Assembly (NCBI GenBank): GCA_964392455.1
Contig: CAYMPG010000031.1
Location: forward strand, 1-19,973
Source: SFEL01 sp964392455
GTDB lineage: Bacteria; Bacillota; Clostridia; Christensenellales; CAG-138
Length of the DNA stretch: 19,973 nt
Reading direction: 5' to 3'
Below the pieces are notes generated by a model that was given only the letters and a program-made list of their open reading frames with translations, was not told where the DNA came from and did no database searches. The translations under genes were made by a program, and so were the position numbers. Positions 1 to 7,531 of this stretch are shown in pieces; within the stretch, counting starts at the first letter, position 1; every line of letters starts with the position of its first letter.

Positions 1-388
1 ATACGCCCATGCCGCTGTTATTGTAAGTATCGTTTTCGACGTCGCCGTTCACCGTAACGGAGACGCTGCCCTCGGTCTCCAGCCCGCCGGTAATATCCGC
101 GTTAATCTTCACGCTGCCGGAGCCTTCGAAACCCACTTTGCTCAGCTTGCTGCCGTTAGACGTGTTGATGGTGTAGCTTTTGCCGCTGGAAGTGCTGAGA
201 GTGTTTTCGTTGCAGTTAACATCCGCAGTCAGGTTTACGCTCACATCCTCCCCGCTGCTGTCGCTGAACGCAGTCTCCAAATCGCTCCAGCTCCCTGCAT
301 CATAGGATGCCGCAAGTGCGCCTGCCGAAAATGTCAGCGTCATCACCAGAGCCGCCGCTGCGGCTAAGGTTCTTTTTGCCTTACGCAT
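1..388 (-). CDS. Secreted surface-type protein, N-terminal part (runs off window)
   Basis: Reading the minus strand from an ATG at 388 gives an open frame of 129 codons to the window edge, so the C-terminus is missing. An AAAGGAG lies 9 nt upstream, which favours this start over the ATG at 393 (about 4 nt from the same site and in another frame). Residues 1-27 form a typical Sec signal peptide: a basic n-region (MRKAKR), an Ala/Leu/Val-rich core, and a likely cleavage after AGALA. The mature part is rich in Ser, Thr, Asn, Gly and Asp, with alternating short beta-strand patterns such as VSVNLTADV and VSVTVNGDV, like right-handed beta-helix or adhesin-type exported proteins. I recognise no specific family. 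Unlike most genes here it has no ATA isoleucine codons in the visible part. It has its own extended -10 promoter. The exported-protein call is firm; the function is unknown. Confidence 0.75.
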   Translation of the reverse strand, partial: MRKAKRTLAAAAALVMTLTFSAGALAASYDAGSWSDLETAFSDSSGEDVSVNLTADVNCNENTLSTSSGKSYTINTSNGSKLSKVGFEGSGSVKINADITGGLETEGSVSVTVNGDVENDTYNNSGMGV

Positions 389-426
389 ATCATGATTCTC
401 CTTTCAGAAATATACATTTATATTAC

Positions 427-435
427 ATTATATCA
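427..435 (-). promoter_or_regulatory. Extended -10 promoter of the secreted-protein gene
   Basis: On the minus strand the sequence reads TGATATAAT, a perfect -10 hexamer with the TGn extension. It lies about 40 bases upstream of the ATG at 388, implying a 5' leader of roughly 30 nt. No good -35 is seen, which is common for extended -10 promoters. The surrounding 389-556 region is very AT-rich and holds no gene that I can support. Confidence 0.55.
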
Positions 436-466
436 CGCGGATATGTATATAATTTGCACATTTACT

Positions 467-489
467 TGCATATATAGATTATATATGCA
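467..489. repeat. Perfect 10-bp inverted repeat in AT-rich promoter region
   Basis: TGCATATATA (467-476) and its exact reverse complement TATATATGCA (480-489) are separated by GAT. The dyad sits 30-60 bases upstream of the -10 of the secreted-protein gene, so it could be a regulator binding site. It could also simply be an extruding AT-rich palindrome. It has no T-run and does not resemble a terminator. Confidence 0.4.
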
Positions 490-556
490 TAAATATGTGT
501 TTTCAAGCTGTTTTTTCCTGTCGGGTAGTCCTTTATGCAAAGTAAAAAACGCAATA

Positions 557-588
557 CACAAAAAGTTGCCCCCCGGCCACTTTTTGTG
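557..588 (-). terminator. Intrinsic terminator after the fbp/PLP-enzyme unit
   Basis: CACAAAAAGT (557-566) and ACTTTTTGTG (579-588) are a perfect 10-bp inverted repeat around a GC-rich inner loop that can add three G-C pairs. Read on the minus strand, the A5/T5 tracts in the stem and the downstream T-run (about 544-549) fit Rho-independent termination 15 bases after the stop at 603. Confidence 0.75.
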
Positions 589-602
589 ATGCTGTATTTG
601 TA

Positions 603-1586
603 TTATCCCTGCGTATGCTCAAGGTCTATTGCAAACAGGCCTCCTGCGCCGCCGCTGTGAAGGAAAAGGATATTGTCCCTGCCCTCAAAGTAGCCCTGCT
701 CTGCAAGCTGCAAGAGCCCTGCGAAGGTCTTACCGGTATACACGGGGTCAAGTATTATGCCCTCCTGCCTTGCCATCAGCTTCATGGCCGCCACTCCCGC
801 CTCAGAGGGTATGGCATAGCCTGCGCCAAAGCAGCGGTATACATTTATATCCTGCGGGCCAACGGTAATGCCCGCCTCCAATAGCTCTGCCGCGCCGTTT
901 ACCAGCCCTGCAACTATGGGCTGAAAATCGTCATTGCTCACGTCTATGCCGGTCACCCGGGTGGCGGGCGAATATATCCTTGCCCCAAGGTCCATGCCGG
1001 CATGGGTGCCGCCGCTGCCTGTGCAGCATACTATGTCGTCAAATACTACGCCCATATTCCGGCCCTGCTCTATGGCCTCCCGTGCGGCGTTTACATATCC
1101 TACCGACCCAAGGGGAACAGACCCGCCCACCGGCACGCAGCAGGGGTTATGTCCCTCAGCCCTGAGCTGCCGGCAGATATTATCCATTTCCGCATATATA
1201 TCGCTGTAGTCTCCGGTATCCACAAAGCGCACATCCACGCCTATAAGGCTATTCAGTATCTGGTTGCCCAGCTTCTGCCATACGCCCCGCTTTTGCAGCA
1301 CCAGTATGCAGCCCATGCCCAGCCTGCTGCAGCAGGCCGCCGTAAGCATGGCATGGTTGCTCTGGGCGCCGCCTGTGGTAAGCATATAGTCACAGCCCCG
1401 CTCCATTGCATCCGCAATGAGAAACTCCAGCTTGCGTACCTTGTTGCCCCCAAGGGCAACGCCTGTCATATCATCCCGCTTGATGTATATATTTTTGCCC
1501 AGGGTGCGGCTTATATTTGGCAGCCGGTACATTGGGGTGGGCAGTATGCCCAGGGATACCCTGGGAAATGAGGCTATATCCTTCAT
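603..1586 (-). CDS. PLP-dependent D-cysteine desulfhydrase / ACC deaminase family enzyme
   Basis: The 327-residue protein belongs to the PLP fold-type II family that includes D-cysteine desulfhydrase (DcyD), 1-aminocyclopropane-1-carboxylate deaminase and L-cysteate sulfo-lyase (CuyA). It has an N-terminal IKRDD segment (35-39), then GGNKVRKLE with Lys49 as the predicted Schiff-base lysine. QSNH (75-78) and the phosphate-binding TGSGGTHAG (189-197) follow. The length is normal for the family. The most likely reaction is removal of H2S and ammonia from D-cysteine, or a related beta-elimination, giving pyruvate; the exact substrate cannot be fixed from sequence alone. The start has AAGGAG 9 nt upstream. 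It follows fbp by 30 bp with no terminator between, so the two are probably co-transcribed. The operon logic is not obvious beyond both feeding central carbon metabolism. Confidence 0.88.
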   Translation of the reverse strand: MKDIASFPRVSLGILPTPMYRLPNISRTLGKNIYIKRDDMTGVALGGNKVRKLEFLIADAMERGCDYMLTTGGAQSNHAMLTAACCSRLGMGCILVLQKRGVWQKLGNQILNSLIGVDVRFVDTGDYSDIYAEMDNICRQLRAEGHNPCCVPVGGSVPLGSVGYVNAAREAIEQGRNMGVVFDDIVCCTGSGGTHAGMDLGARIYSPATRVTGIDVSNDDFQPIVAGLVNGAAELLEAGITVGPQDINVYRCFGAGYAIPSEAGVAAMKLMARQEGIILDPVYTGKTFAGLLQLAEQGYFEGRDNILFLHSGGAGGLFAIDLEHTQG

Positions 1587-1616
1587 GGCGCTGTACTCCT
1601 TATTTTATATTCTCCA

Positions 1617-3587
1617 TCATATTACGGGGCCTGTGGCGTCAGTCCTTATGCGGCCTGAGCGGTATGCCTCCAGCAGCTCCCTCAAATCTGATATGCGTTG
1701 GGCCAGCTCCTCGCCAAAGTCCGTATCCGCTATCAGGAGCCTGCGGGGCAGGTTCTCCACAATGAAGGTATGGGAGGTAATATCCTTTTTGCCGTATATG
1801 GCATCCTGCCGGGTGGTAAAGGGCTCATGGGAGGCGATACGCATACCGTGGGAGCTGAAAAACATGGTATAGCCCGCTATGCCGGTCTGCTTCTGATATG
1901 CCTTGCAGAAGCCGCCGTCTATCACCACCAGCCGGCCGCCCGCCTTGCGGGGGTCCTCACCCTCCCTTACCTTTACGGGGATATGGCCGTTTATTATGCG
2001 GCTCCAGGGCTTGCTCAGGCCAAAGTCATCCAGTATGCGGCGGCAGAATTCCTCATCGCCATAAAATTTATAGTAGGGATTTTTGGGCTCTGTCCAGGTA
2101 TTTTTATCCTCAATGAGGGTGCGCTCAAAGGTGGCGATATGGCTGCGGCCGAATATTGGGGAATTGCGCCCGCACCACAGGAACCAGAGAAAGTCCTTGC
2201 CCCTCTCCCGCTCCATGCTGCCCTCCGGGGCAAAATAGCCCTGACGGGCAAGGCGATCTGCCCAGTCAAGATATTCCTTGCCCTTGAGGGGGGTATCGGT
2301 ATAGAAGGAGAATTCCTGAAACTCTCCATCCTCAGTGCAGGGTATGCAGCCATGATACAGCAGATTGCCATTGTGGCAGCGGTATATGGCGCCCACCGAG
2401 TAGAGGAAGCGGGCATGAGCCTGCAGCTTTTCGCTGCGGAGGAAGCTGGATACCATCTGGTCTATAACGTCCTGCTCCTCCTTGGTGAGCTTCGTGGGGT
2501 CATCAGGGTCTACGGTGGGGAAATGGGTATCCCTGAGGGGATACTCCACCCCGTCTATATTTATGCTGCCGGTCTTAAAATCCACCCGGGACATCATATC
2601 CCGGTCATCCATATTATACTCCGGCCGCCGCTTTATGAGCTGACCCTCCAGCTTAAACTGTATTACGCACATGGCCTTGTGCATCCTGGAAAACAGCACC
2701 TCATCCTGGGGGAGCCTGTGGCCATCCGGCATATTGCGGGGATGAAATACCTCAGCATCCCCATACACCCTGTCGCTGAATATGGCAAGGTGCAGCAGGT
2801 TTATGCCGTAGGCATTTTCCAGCATATCAAGGTTATCATACTGGAGGCAGTTCTTTACCGCCACCGCCACGCATGCGGCGCTTCCCGCCGCTGCGCCCAT
2901 CCACAGCACATCGTGATTGCCCCACTGTATATCCACGCTGTGATGCTCCATAAGGTGATCCAGTATAACGTCTGCATGGGGGCCCCTGTCGAATATGTCT
3001 CCCACTATGTGCAGCGTATCCACCGCCATGCGCTTGATAAAGCTGCAAAATGCGGTAATAAAGGTATCCGCCACGCCTGTATCTATTATGGAGCGGATTA
3101 TGTTATCGTGGTAATGCTGCCTGTTGCGCTGATCCTGAGATTTGAGCAGCTCCTCCATAATGTAGGCATACTCCTCGGGCATGGCCTTGCGTACCCTTGA
3201 GCGGGAATACTTGGAGGCGGTATACCTGGCCATCTCGATAAGCCTGTGTATGGTCACCCGATACCAGTCAGAAAGGCCGGTATTTGTATTGTTCTTTATC
3301 TCATGGAGGGTTTCTGCGGGGTAATATATGAGCACTGCAAGGCTGCGCCGCTCCTCATGGGTGAGGGCGTGCTCAAAGAGCTCGTCTATCTTTTCATAGA
3401 TGGCGCCGGAGGCATTGCCCAGTATGTGCAGAAAGGCCTCATGCTCCCCGTGTATATCGCTCATAAAGTGCTCTGTGCCCTTGGGAAGGCTGCGAATGGC
3501 CTGCAGCTTGATTATCTCGGCGCTTGCAGAATCCACCGACGGGAACTCTCTTGACAGCAGGTTAAGATAGCGTATGTCCGTAGCCAT
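1617..3587 (-). CDS. fbp: Fructose-1,6-bisphosphatase, class III
   Basis: At 656 residues the protein matches the length of class III FBPases, the large enzyme type typical of Firmicutes and some gut Bacteroidetes. It hydrolyses fructose 1,6-bisphosphate to fructose 6-phosphate in gluconeogenesis, in the cytoplasm. The calcineurin-like metallophosphatase motifs are intact: SDIHGEH (43-49), GDIFDRG (196-202) and GNHD (223-226). The C-terminal half shows the family's conserved RIINGHIPVK region, followed by a segment with VIDGGF. The ATG at 3587 is preceded by GGAGGAG and sits at the expected N-terminus. An extended -10 promoter lies about 80 bases upstream. It is the first gene of a two-gene unit with the PLP enzyme. 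A 500-codon open frame on the opposite strand is a shadow of this gene. Confidence 0.96.
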   Translation of the reverse strand: MATDIRYLNLLSREFPSVDSASAEIIKLQAIRSLPKGTEHFMSDIHGEHEAFLHILGNASGAIYEKIDELFEHALTHEERRSLAVLIYYPAETLHEIKNNTNTGLSDWYRVTIHRLIEMARYTASKYSRSRVRKAMPEEYAYIMEELLKSQDQRNRQHYHDNIIRSIIDTGVADTFITAFCSFIKRMAVDTLHIVGDIFDRGPHADVILDHLMEHHSVDIQWGNHDVLWMGAAAGSAACVAVAVKNCLQYDNLDMLENAYGINLLHLAIFSDRVYGDAEVFHPRNMPDGHRLPQDEVLFSRMHKAMCVIQFKLEGQLIKRRPEYNMDDRDMMSRVDFKTGSINIDGVEYPLRDTHFPTVDPDDPTKLTKEEQDVIDQMVSSFLRSEKLQAHARFLYSVGAIYRCHNGNLLYHGCIPCTEDGEFQEFSFYTDTPLKGKEYLDWADRLARQGYFAPEGSMERERGKDFLWFLWCGRNSPIFGRSHIATFERTLIEDKNTWTEPKNPYYKFYGDEEFCRRILDDFGLSKPWSRIINGHIPVKVREGEDPRKAGGRLVVIDGGFCKAYQKQTGIAGYTMFFSSHGMRIASHEPFTTRQDAIYGKKDITSHTFIVENLPRRLLIADTDFGEELAQRISDLRELLEAYRSGRIRTDATGPVI

Positions 3588-3662
3588 AAACTCCTCCGTG
3601 ATATGATTTGATTTTTTAAAGGTTTTATAAGTAAGAGAAATACCTTTGCCGTTTGCTATTAC

Positions 3663-3671
3663 ATTATAGCA
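3663..3671 (-). promoter_or_regulatory. Extended -10 promoter of fbp
   Basis: The minus strand reads TGCTATAAT: a perfect -10 hexamer with a TGn extension, about 75-80 bases upstream of the fbp ATG. A -35 hexamer is not convincing. The leader of about 70 nt is AT-rich and I see no riboswitch in it. Confidence 0.6.
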
Positions 3672-3732
3672 TACCTTAATGGGATATGCACTGAAAAGGA
3701 TGGTAAAGTTTGTATATTTTTATTCCCACTGA

Positions 3733-3766
3733 AAAAGGCGGGCGGCACATACTCCGCTCGCCTTTT
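3733..3766 (-). terminator. Intrinsic terminator of the glycerate unit
   Basis: A 13-bp stem pairs 3733-3745 with 3754-3766 (AAAAGGCG... with ...CGCCTTTT, one G-U pair) around an 8-nt loop. On the minus strand it ends in a T-run and lies 18 bases past the glycerate kinase stop. Confidence 0.85.
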
Positions 3767-3783
3767 GTATGCTTATTTTATGC

Positions 3784-5013
3784 TTACCTTTTTATCAGCA
3801 GGCAGCACAGGTCGTTTACATTGGTGCCTGTGGGGCCGGTAACGATAAGGCCATCCACGTTTCTCAGGGCATAGTATGAATCATTTGCCTTGAGTACTGC
3901 CGGTATGGATACCCCAAGGCCCCTCAGGGCCTCCGCCGTATTTCCATCCACATAGCCGCCTGCGGCCTCTGTGGGGCCATCCGTGCCATCTGAGCCCACG
4001 GAAAATACCGCCGTATCCTTCAGGCCGGATATACCCTCCGCTGCGGCCAGGGCAAGCTCCTGATTGCGCCCGCCAAGGCCCTCCCCGGTAAGATGCACCA
4101 CAGTCTCTCCCCCTGCAATAAAGGCAAGAGGCTCCTTTGAATCCTGATGATACCTTGCAATGGATGCAATAAAGCTGCCTGCCTCCCTCGCCTCACAGCA
4201 AAGGCTTGCGGTAAGCACCTGGGGCTTATAGCCCAGCTCCTCTGCGGCCTCTGCCGCCGCCCCGCAGAGCTGCCTTACGCTGCCGGTAATATAGGTTTCC
4301 ACGTTTGTAAGCACCTTTGGCGTTTCCTCGGATAGCAGCTCCAGCGCCCTTACGGATAGATCCAGCTCGTACTTTTCCACGATTGACAGCGCCTCCTCAC
4401 AGGTGGAGCCATCCGGGCAGGCCGGGCCTGAGGCTATCATATCCAGCGGGTCGCCTATTATATCCGAAAGCACCACGGATACTATCCTTGCAGGGGCGCA
4501 GGCAAGGGCAAACCTTCCGCCCTTTACGGCGGAAAGCCGCTTGCGTATGGTATTCATCTCCACTATATCCGCCCCGCAGGCAAGCAGCTGCTTATTTATA
4601 TCCTGAAGCTCCCCAAGGCTCACAAGGGGGCTTTCAAAGAGGGCTGAGCCGCCGCCGGACACCAGGAATATCACCGTATCCCCCTCCCCAAGGCTCCTTA
4701 CCATGGTGAGGGCCCTGTCTGTAGCCCTGATGGAGCTTTCGTCCAGCACGGGGTGCCCTGCCTCCAGCACATCTATTGGGCCGATATTTCCGTTTGAATG
4801 GCCGTATTTGGTTATGGCCACGCCCTGCTGTATCCTGCTGCCCAGCAGCTCATATGCCGCCCGTGACATCTGGGCCGCTGCCTTGCCTATGGCCACAAGG
4901 TACACCTTTTCCGGCAGCTCCACTCGGCTGAGCGCTTTTCTTACGGCAGCATCCGGCATGGCGGAGGCTATGGCACGGTTTATTATGGTATCCGCATCCT
5001 GTCTTATGCTCAT
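3784..5013 (-). CDS. Glycerate 2-kinase, MOFRL/DUF4147 type
   Basis: This 409-residue protein is a full-length member of the TtuD/GLYCTK-type glycerate kinases (N-terminal DUF4147 domain, C-terminal MOFRL domain). The family phosphorylates D-glycerate with ATP, usually to 2-phosphoglycerate, in the cytoplasm. Visible hallmarks are AIGKAA with Lys44, GHPVLDESS (86-94), the glycine-rich SGGGSAL (119-125), GGRNQE (314-319), SDGTDGPTEAAGG (341-353) and GPTGTNVNDL (393-402). The ATG at 5013 has GGGAGG about 9-10 nt upstream. It starts 20 bp after the stop of a 2-hydroxyacid dehydrogenase on the same strand. The pair fits a pathway in which hydroxypyruvate is reduced to glycerate and phosphorylated into glycolysis. 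Product specificity (2- versus 3-phosphoglycerate) comes from the family, not from a residue seen here. Confidence 0.92.
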   Translation of the reverse strand: MSIRQDADTIINRAIASAMPDAAVRKALSRVELPEKVYLVAIGKAAAQMSRAAYELLGSRIQQGVAITKYGHSNGNIGPIDVLEAGHPVLDESSIRATDRALTMVRSLGEGDTVIFLVSGGGSALFESPLVSLGELQDINKQLLACGADIVEMNTIRKRLSAVKGGRFALACAPARIVSVVLSDIIGDPLDMIASGPACPDGSTCEEALSIVEKYELDLSVRALELLSEETPKVLTNVETYITGSVRQLCGAAAEAAEELGYKPQVLTASLCCEAREAGSFIASIARYHQDSKEPLAFIAGGETVVHLTGEGLGGRNQELALAAAEGISGLKDTAVFSVGSDGTDGPTEAAGGYVDGNTAEALRGLGVSIPAVLKANDSYYALRNVDGLIVTGPTGTNVNDLCCLLIKR

Positions 5014-5033
5014 AATGCTGTATCCTCCCTGCC

Positions 5034-5990
5034 CTATTGATTTACCACGTTTACAGGTGCGCCTGCCAGAAAGGCCCTGAGGTTTTCCACCGATGCATCC
5101 ATTATACGCATACGGCTCTCCCTTGGCGCCCAGCTTATATGGGGAGTAATAATGCAGTTTTTTGCCCTGAGCAGAGGGTTATCCCCCCGAATGGGCTCAG
5201 TGGATACCACATCCAGCCCGGCGGCATATACCTTGCCGCTGTTAAGGGCATCTGCAAGGTCCTGCTCCACCACAAGCTGACCCCGGCTGTTGTTTATGAT
5301 TATCACGCCATCCTTCATTTTAGCGATGGTGTTTTTGTTTATTATGCCCTCAGTATCCGGAAACAGCGGGCAGTGCAGGGCTATCACATCGGAGGCTGCA
5401 AGCAGCTCATCCAGCTCCACATACCTTGCCACCTGCTGGCCCTCAGGGCACCTTGCCCCATCCACAGCTATCACATTCATGCCCATGGCTCCCGCTATGC
5501 GGGCAGTGGCCCTGCCTATGCGGCCCAGGCCTATTATGCCCATGGTCTTGCCTGCAAGCTCTATAAGGGGATATTCCCAGAAGCACCAATCCGGGCAGCT
5601 TTCCCATTTGCCCTCATGCACCGCCCTGTCGTGGGCCGCTGCGTGGTGGCATACCTCAAGCAGCAGCGCAATGGCAAACTGGGCCACTGATGCGGTGCCA
5701 TAGGCGGGTACGTTGCATACAGGTATGCCCCGCTCCCTTGCTGCGGCGCAGTCCACTATATTGTAGCCGGTGGCCAGCACGCTTATCAGCCTTATATTGG
5801 GACAGGCCTCCAGCACCTGGCGGGTGATGGGAGTTTTGTTGGTGTACACTATCTCCGCATCTCCTATGCGCTCTGCCGCCATGTCCGCAGGTGTGCGGTC
5901 ATACACGGTAAGCTCCCCCAGCTCCTCAAGCGGGGCCCATGAAAGGTCCCCCGGGTTTTCCGTATATCCGTCCAGTACTACTATCTTCAT
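5034..5990 (-). CDS. D-isomer-specific 2-hydroxyacid dehydrogenase (probable hydroxypyruvate/glycerate reductase)
   Basis: From the ATG at 5990 (AAAGGAG 11 nt upstream) the protein has 318 residues, normal for the family. An in-frame extension to 6113 would add 41 residues with no homology-like content and is rejected. The Rossmann NAD(P)-binding motif GLGRIG is at 154-159. The catalytic triad is Arg236 (NSRG), Glu265 (STEP) and His284 (TPHISW). These define NAD(P)-dependent oxidoreductases acting on D-2-hydroxyacids such as glycerate, lactate or phosphoglycerate. The downstream partner is a glycerate kinase 20 bp away, so hydroxypyruvate or glyoxylate reduction is the most likely role; the context, not a specific residue, gives this. 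An extended -10 (TGGTACAAT, minus strand) lies about 50 bases upstream. The gene is divergent from the serpin gene. Confidence 0.92.
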   Translation of the reverse strand: MKIVVLDGYTENPGDLSWAPLEELGELTVYDRTPADMAAERIGDAEIVYTNKTPITRQVLEACPNIRLISVLATGYNIVDCAAARERGIPVCNVPAYGTASVAQFAIALLLEVCHHAAAHDRAVHEGKWESCPDWCFWEYPLIELAGKTMGIIGLGRIGRATARIAGAMGMNVIAVDGARCPEGQQVARYVELDELLAASDVIALHCPLFPDTEGIINKNTIAKMKDGVIIINNSRGQLVVEQDLADALNSGKVYAAGLDVVSTEPIRGDNPLLRAKNCIITPHISWAPRESRMRIMDASVENLRAFLAGAPVNVVNQ

Positions 5991-6036
5991 GCGGGTATAT
6001 GCTCCTTTCCTATGGAAATACATACACATTTGTCCT

Positions 6037-6045
6037 ATTGTACCA
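6037..6045 (-). promoter_or_regulatory. Extended -10 promoter of the dehydrogenase/kinase unit
   Basis: The minus strand reads TGGTACAAT, an extended -10 with one mismatch, about 50 bases upstream of the dehydrogenase ATG. A small inverted repeat, TGCCT (6055-6059) with AGGCA (6065-6069), falls where the -35 region would be and might be an operator. Confidence 0.45.
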
Positions 6046-6120
6046 TTACATCCCTGCCTTGAACAGGCAAAATATATATTCATATTTTTGCTTACGCAAC
6101 CCTTTGCCCCCATGCTGCGT

Positions 6121-6126
6121 TATAAT
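6121..6126 (+). promoter_or_regulatory. -10 element upstream of the serpin gene
   Basis: A perfect TATAAT lies about 46 bases before the serpin ATG in the divergent intergenic region. I could not find a -35 hexamer at the right spacing nor a TGn extension, so only the -10 is supported. Confidence 0.4.
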
Positions 6127-6172
6127 ATAAAGAGGATACATGATTTTTACCTTTAAGGAGGCATTTGCCCGC

Positions 6173-7414
6173 ATGAAGCCAGTTATTTCCTTTGCCGCAA
6201 TGCTATTGAGCCTTGCATTGCTTTTCACAGGCTGCGCCAATACCGCCATACAGGCAAGCGACCTTACAGCCGCCGTAACTGCCCCGGATGTGACCGATAA
6301 AATTGCAGATGACCTTTCCCCTGTGGGCACGCTTGGCCTTGAGCTGCTGGAAAGTGCCATTGCCGCAGAGGATAAAAACCCCGTCATATCTCCCCTGTCC
6401 GCCTATATATGCCTTGCCATGGTAATGAACGGTACGGCGGGGGATACTCTGGCCGCCTTTGAGCAGGTAATGGGGGCGGATACCCAATATGCAAACCTTA
6501 TCTGCCGCACCGCCGCAAGCATCCTCGCCGGATTAAAGGAGGATACGGCCCTGTCCCTGGCCTGCTCTGCCTGGGTGGACGATGCCGCCATGATAACCGA
6601 AGAATACCTTCAGGCCATTGCGGCAAACATGGGCTCTGAGGTATTTCAGGCAGACCTTTCCTCAGCCCAGGCCATAAAGGATATAAACTCCTGGGTAAAC
6701 GGCAAGACAAATGGCCTTATACCCTCCCTCAGGGAGGAGCCCTATCCGGATATTACCATGCTGGTGCTGCTGAACGCCCTCTATATGGATGCAAAGTGGG
6801 AGCGGCCCTTCATGGGATACAGCACCTTTGAGAGCACCTTTACAGATGCCGACGGCAATGAGACCCCCACCGATTTTATGAGCATGACCGGGGACACCCA
6901 GTATATCCATACGGATGGGGCATACGGCGTGCTGCTGCCCTATACCGATGGCAGGCTGGCCTTTGCCGCCCTGTTGCCTGAGGATGGGGATATTGCAGGG
7001 CTTGCTTCCTCCCTCACCCAGGAGGAGCTCCATAAGGCAGTGCTGAACTCCCAGCTCGAGTATGCATTTTTGAAGCTGCCAAAGTTTGATTTTTCCTACG
7101 ACCGGCTTATGACGGATGACCTGAGCGCCCTTGGCCTTGCTGAGGCATTTGACCCTGACCGGGCAGACCTTACCCCCATGGGCAGCAGCCAGTCCGGCAA
7201 GCTGTACCTTTCCTCAGTATTTCAAAAGGTAAGGATACAGGTAAACGAGGAGGGCACAAAGGCCGCCGCCGTAACAGAGGCAGCCGTAGGAAGCGGGGCG
7301 GCCATTATTGACCCGCTGGAGCTGTGCTTTGACAGGCCCTTCCTCTACGCCGTGCTGGATACCCAGACCGGCCTGCCCCTTTTCCTGGGCGTATACCATA
7401 TGCCCGCAGAATAA
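6173..7414 (+). CDS. Lipoprotein serpin (serine protease inhibitor)
   Basis: Starting at the ATG at 6173, with AAGGAGG upstream, the protein has 413 residues. The alternative ATG at 6140 would put 11 odd residues before the signal peptide. Residues 1-21 form a lipoprotein signal ending LLFTGC, so Cys21 is the likely lipidated, surface-anchored residue. The serpin fold signature is clear: NPVISPLSAY (69-78), LLNALYMDAKWERPF (199-213) and the C-terminal DRPFLYAVLD/LPLFLG region. The reactive-loop hinge EEGTKAAAVTEA (359-370) has the small residues needed for loop insertion, so it should be inhibitory rather than a non-inhibitory relative. Counting from Gly361 as P15 puts P1 near 375-378, in Gly/Ala/Ile, which suggests elastase-like target proteases. 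It is a single gene with its own terminator. Bacterial serpins are uncommon. The family call is very safe; the target is inference. Confidence 0.95.
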   Translation: MKPVISFAAMLLSLALLFTGCANTAIQASDLTAAVTAPDVTDKIADDLSPVGTLGLELLESAIAAEDKNPVISPLSAYICLAMVMNGTAGDTLAAFEQVMGADTQYANLICRTAASILAGLKEDTALSLACSAWVDDAAMITEEYLQAIAANMGSEVFQADLSSAQAIKDINSWVNGKTNGLIPSLREEPYPDITMLVLLNALYMDAKWERPFMGYSTFESTFTDADGNETPTDFMSMTGDTQYIHTDGAYGVLLPYTDGRLAFAALLPEDGDIAGLASSLTQEELHKAVLNSQLEYAFLKLPKFDFSYDRLMTDDLSALGLAEAFDPDRADLTPMGSSQSGKLYLSSVFQKVRIQVNEEGTKAAAVTEAAVGSGAAIIDPLELCFDRPFLYAVLDTQTGLPLFLGVYHMPAE

Positions 7415-7432
7415 AACCCCATGCTACAGCAT

Positions 7433-7457
7433 AGCCGCCCATGCGGGCGGCTTTTTT
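7433..7457 (+). terminator. Intrinsic terminator of the serpin gene
   Basis: AGCCGCCC (7433-7440) pairs with GGGCGGCT (7445-7452) around an ATGC loop, followed by six T. It lies 18 bases past the serpin stop. Confidence 0.92.
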
Positions 7458-7458
7458 A

Positions 7459-7487
7459 TTGTTAAAAAGAGGATTTGGTTGTATAAT
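7459..7487 (+). promoter_or_regulatory. Promoter of the yybS-gdpP-rplI-dnaB run
   Basis: A -35 TTGTTA (7459-7464) and a perfect -10 TATAAT (7482-7487) are spaced by 17 bp. Transcription would start near 7494, about 38 bases before the TTG start of yybS. Confidence 0.75.
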
Positions 7488-7531
7488 AAACTATCTATAG
7501 GAATATACACCCGCCAAGGAGGCTCATTTAC

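Noticed and set aside
1698..3200. 500-codon open frame on the plus strand opposite fbp
   Set aside because: It lies entirely antisense to a clear fbp gene, has no ribosome binding site, and its repetitive Ala/Gly/Ile/Tyr-rich translation is what the reverse complement of this codon usage produces.
5991..6113. 41-residue N-terminal extension of the 2-hydroxyacid dehydrogenase
   Set aside because: The extension reads through the promoter region and has no family character; the ATG at 5990 gives the normal start of the fold with a good ribosome binding site.
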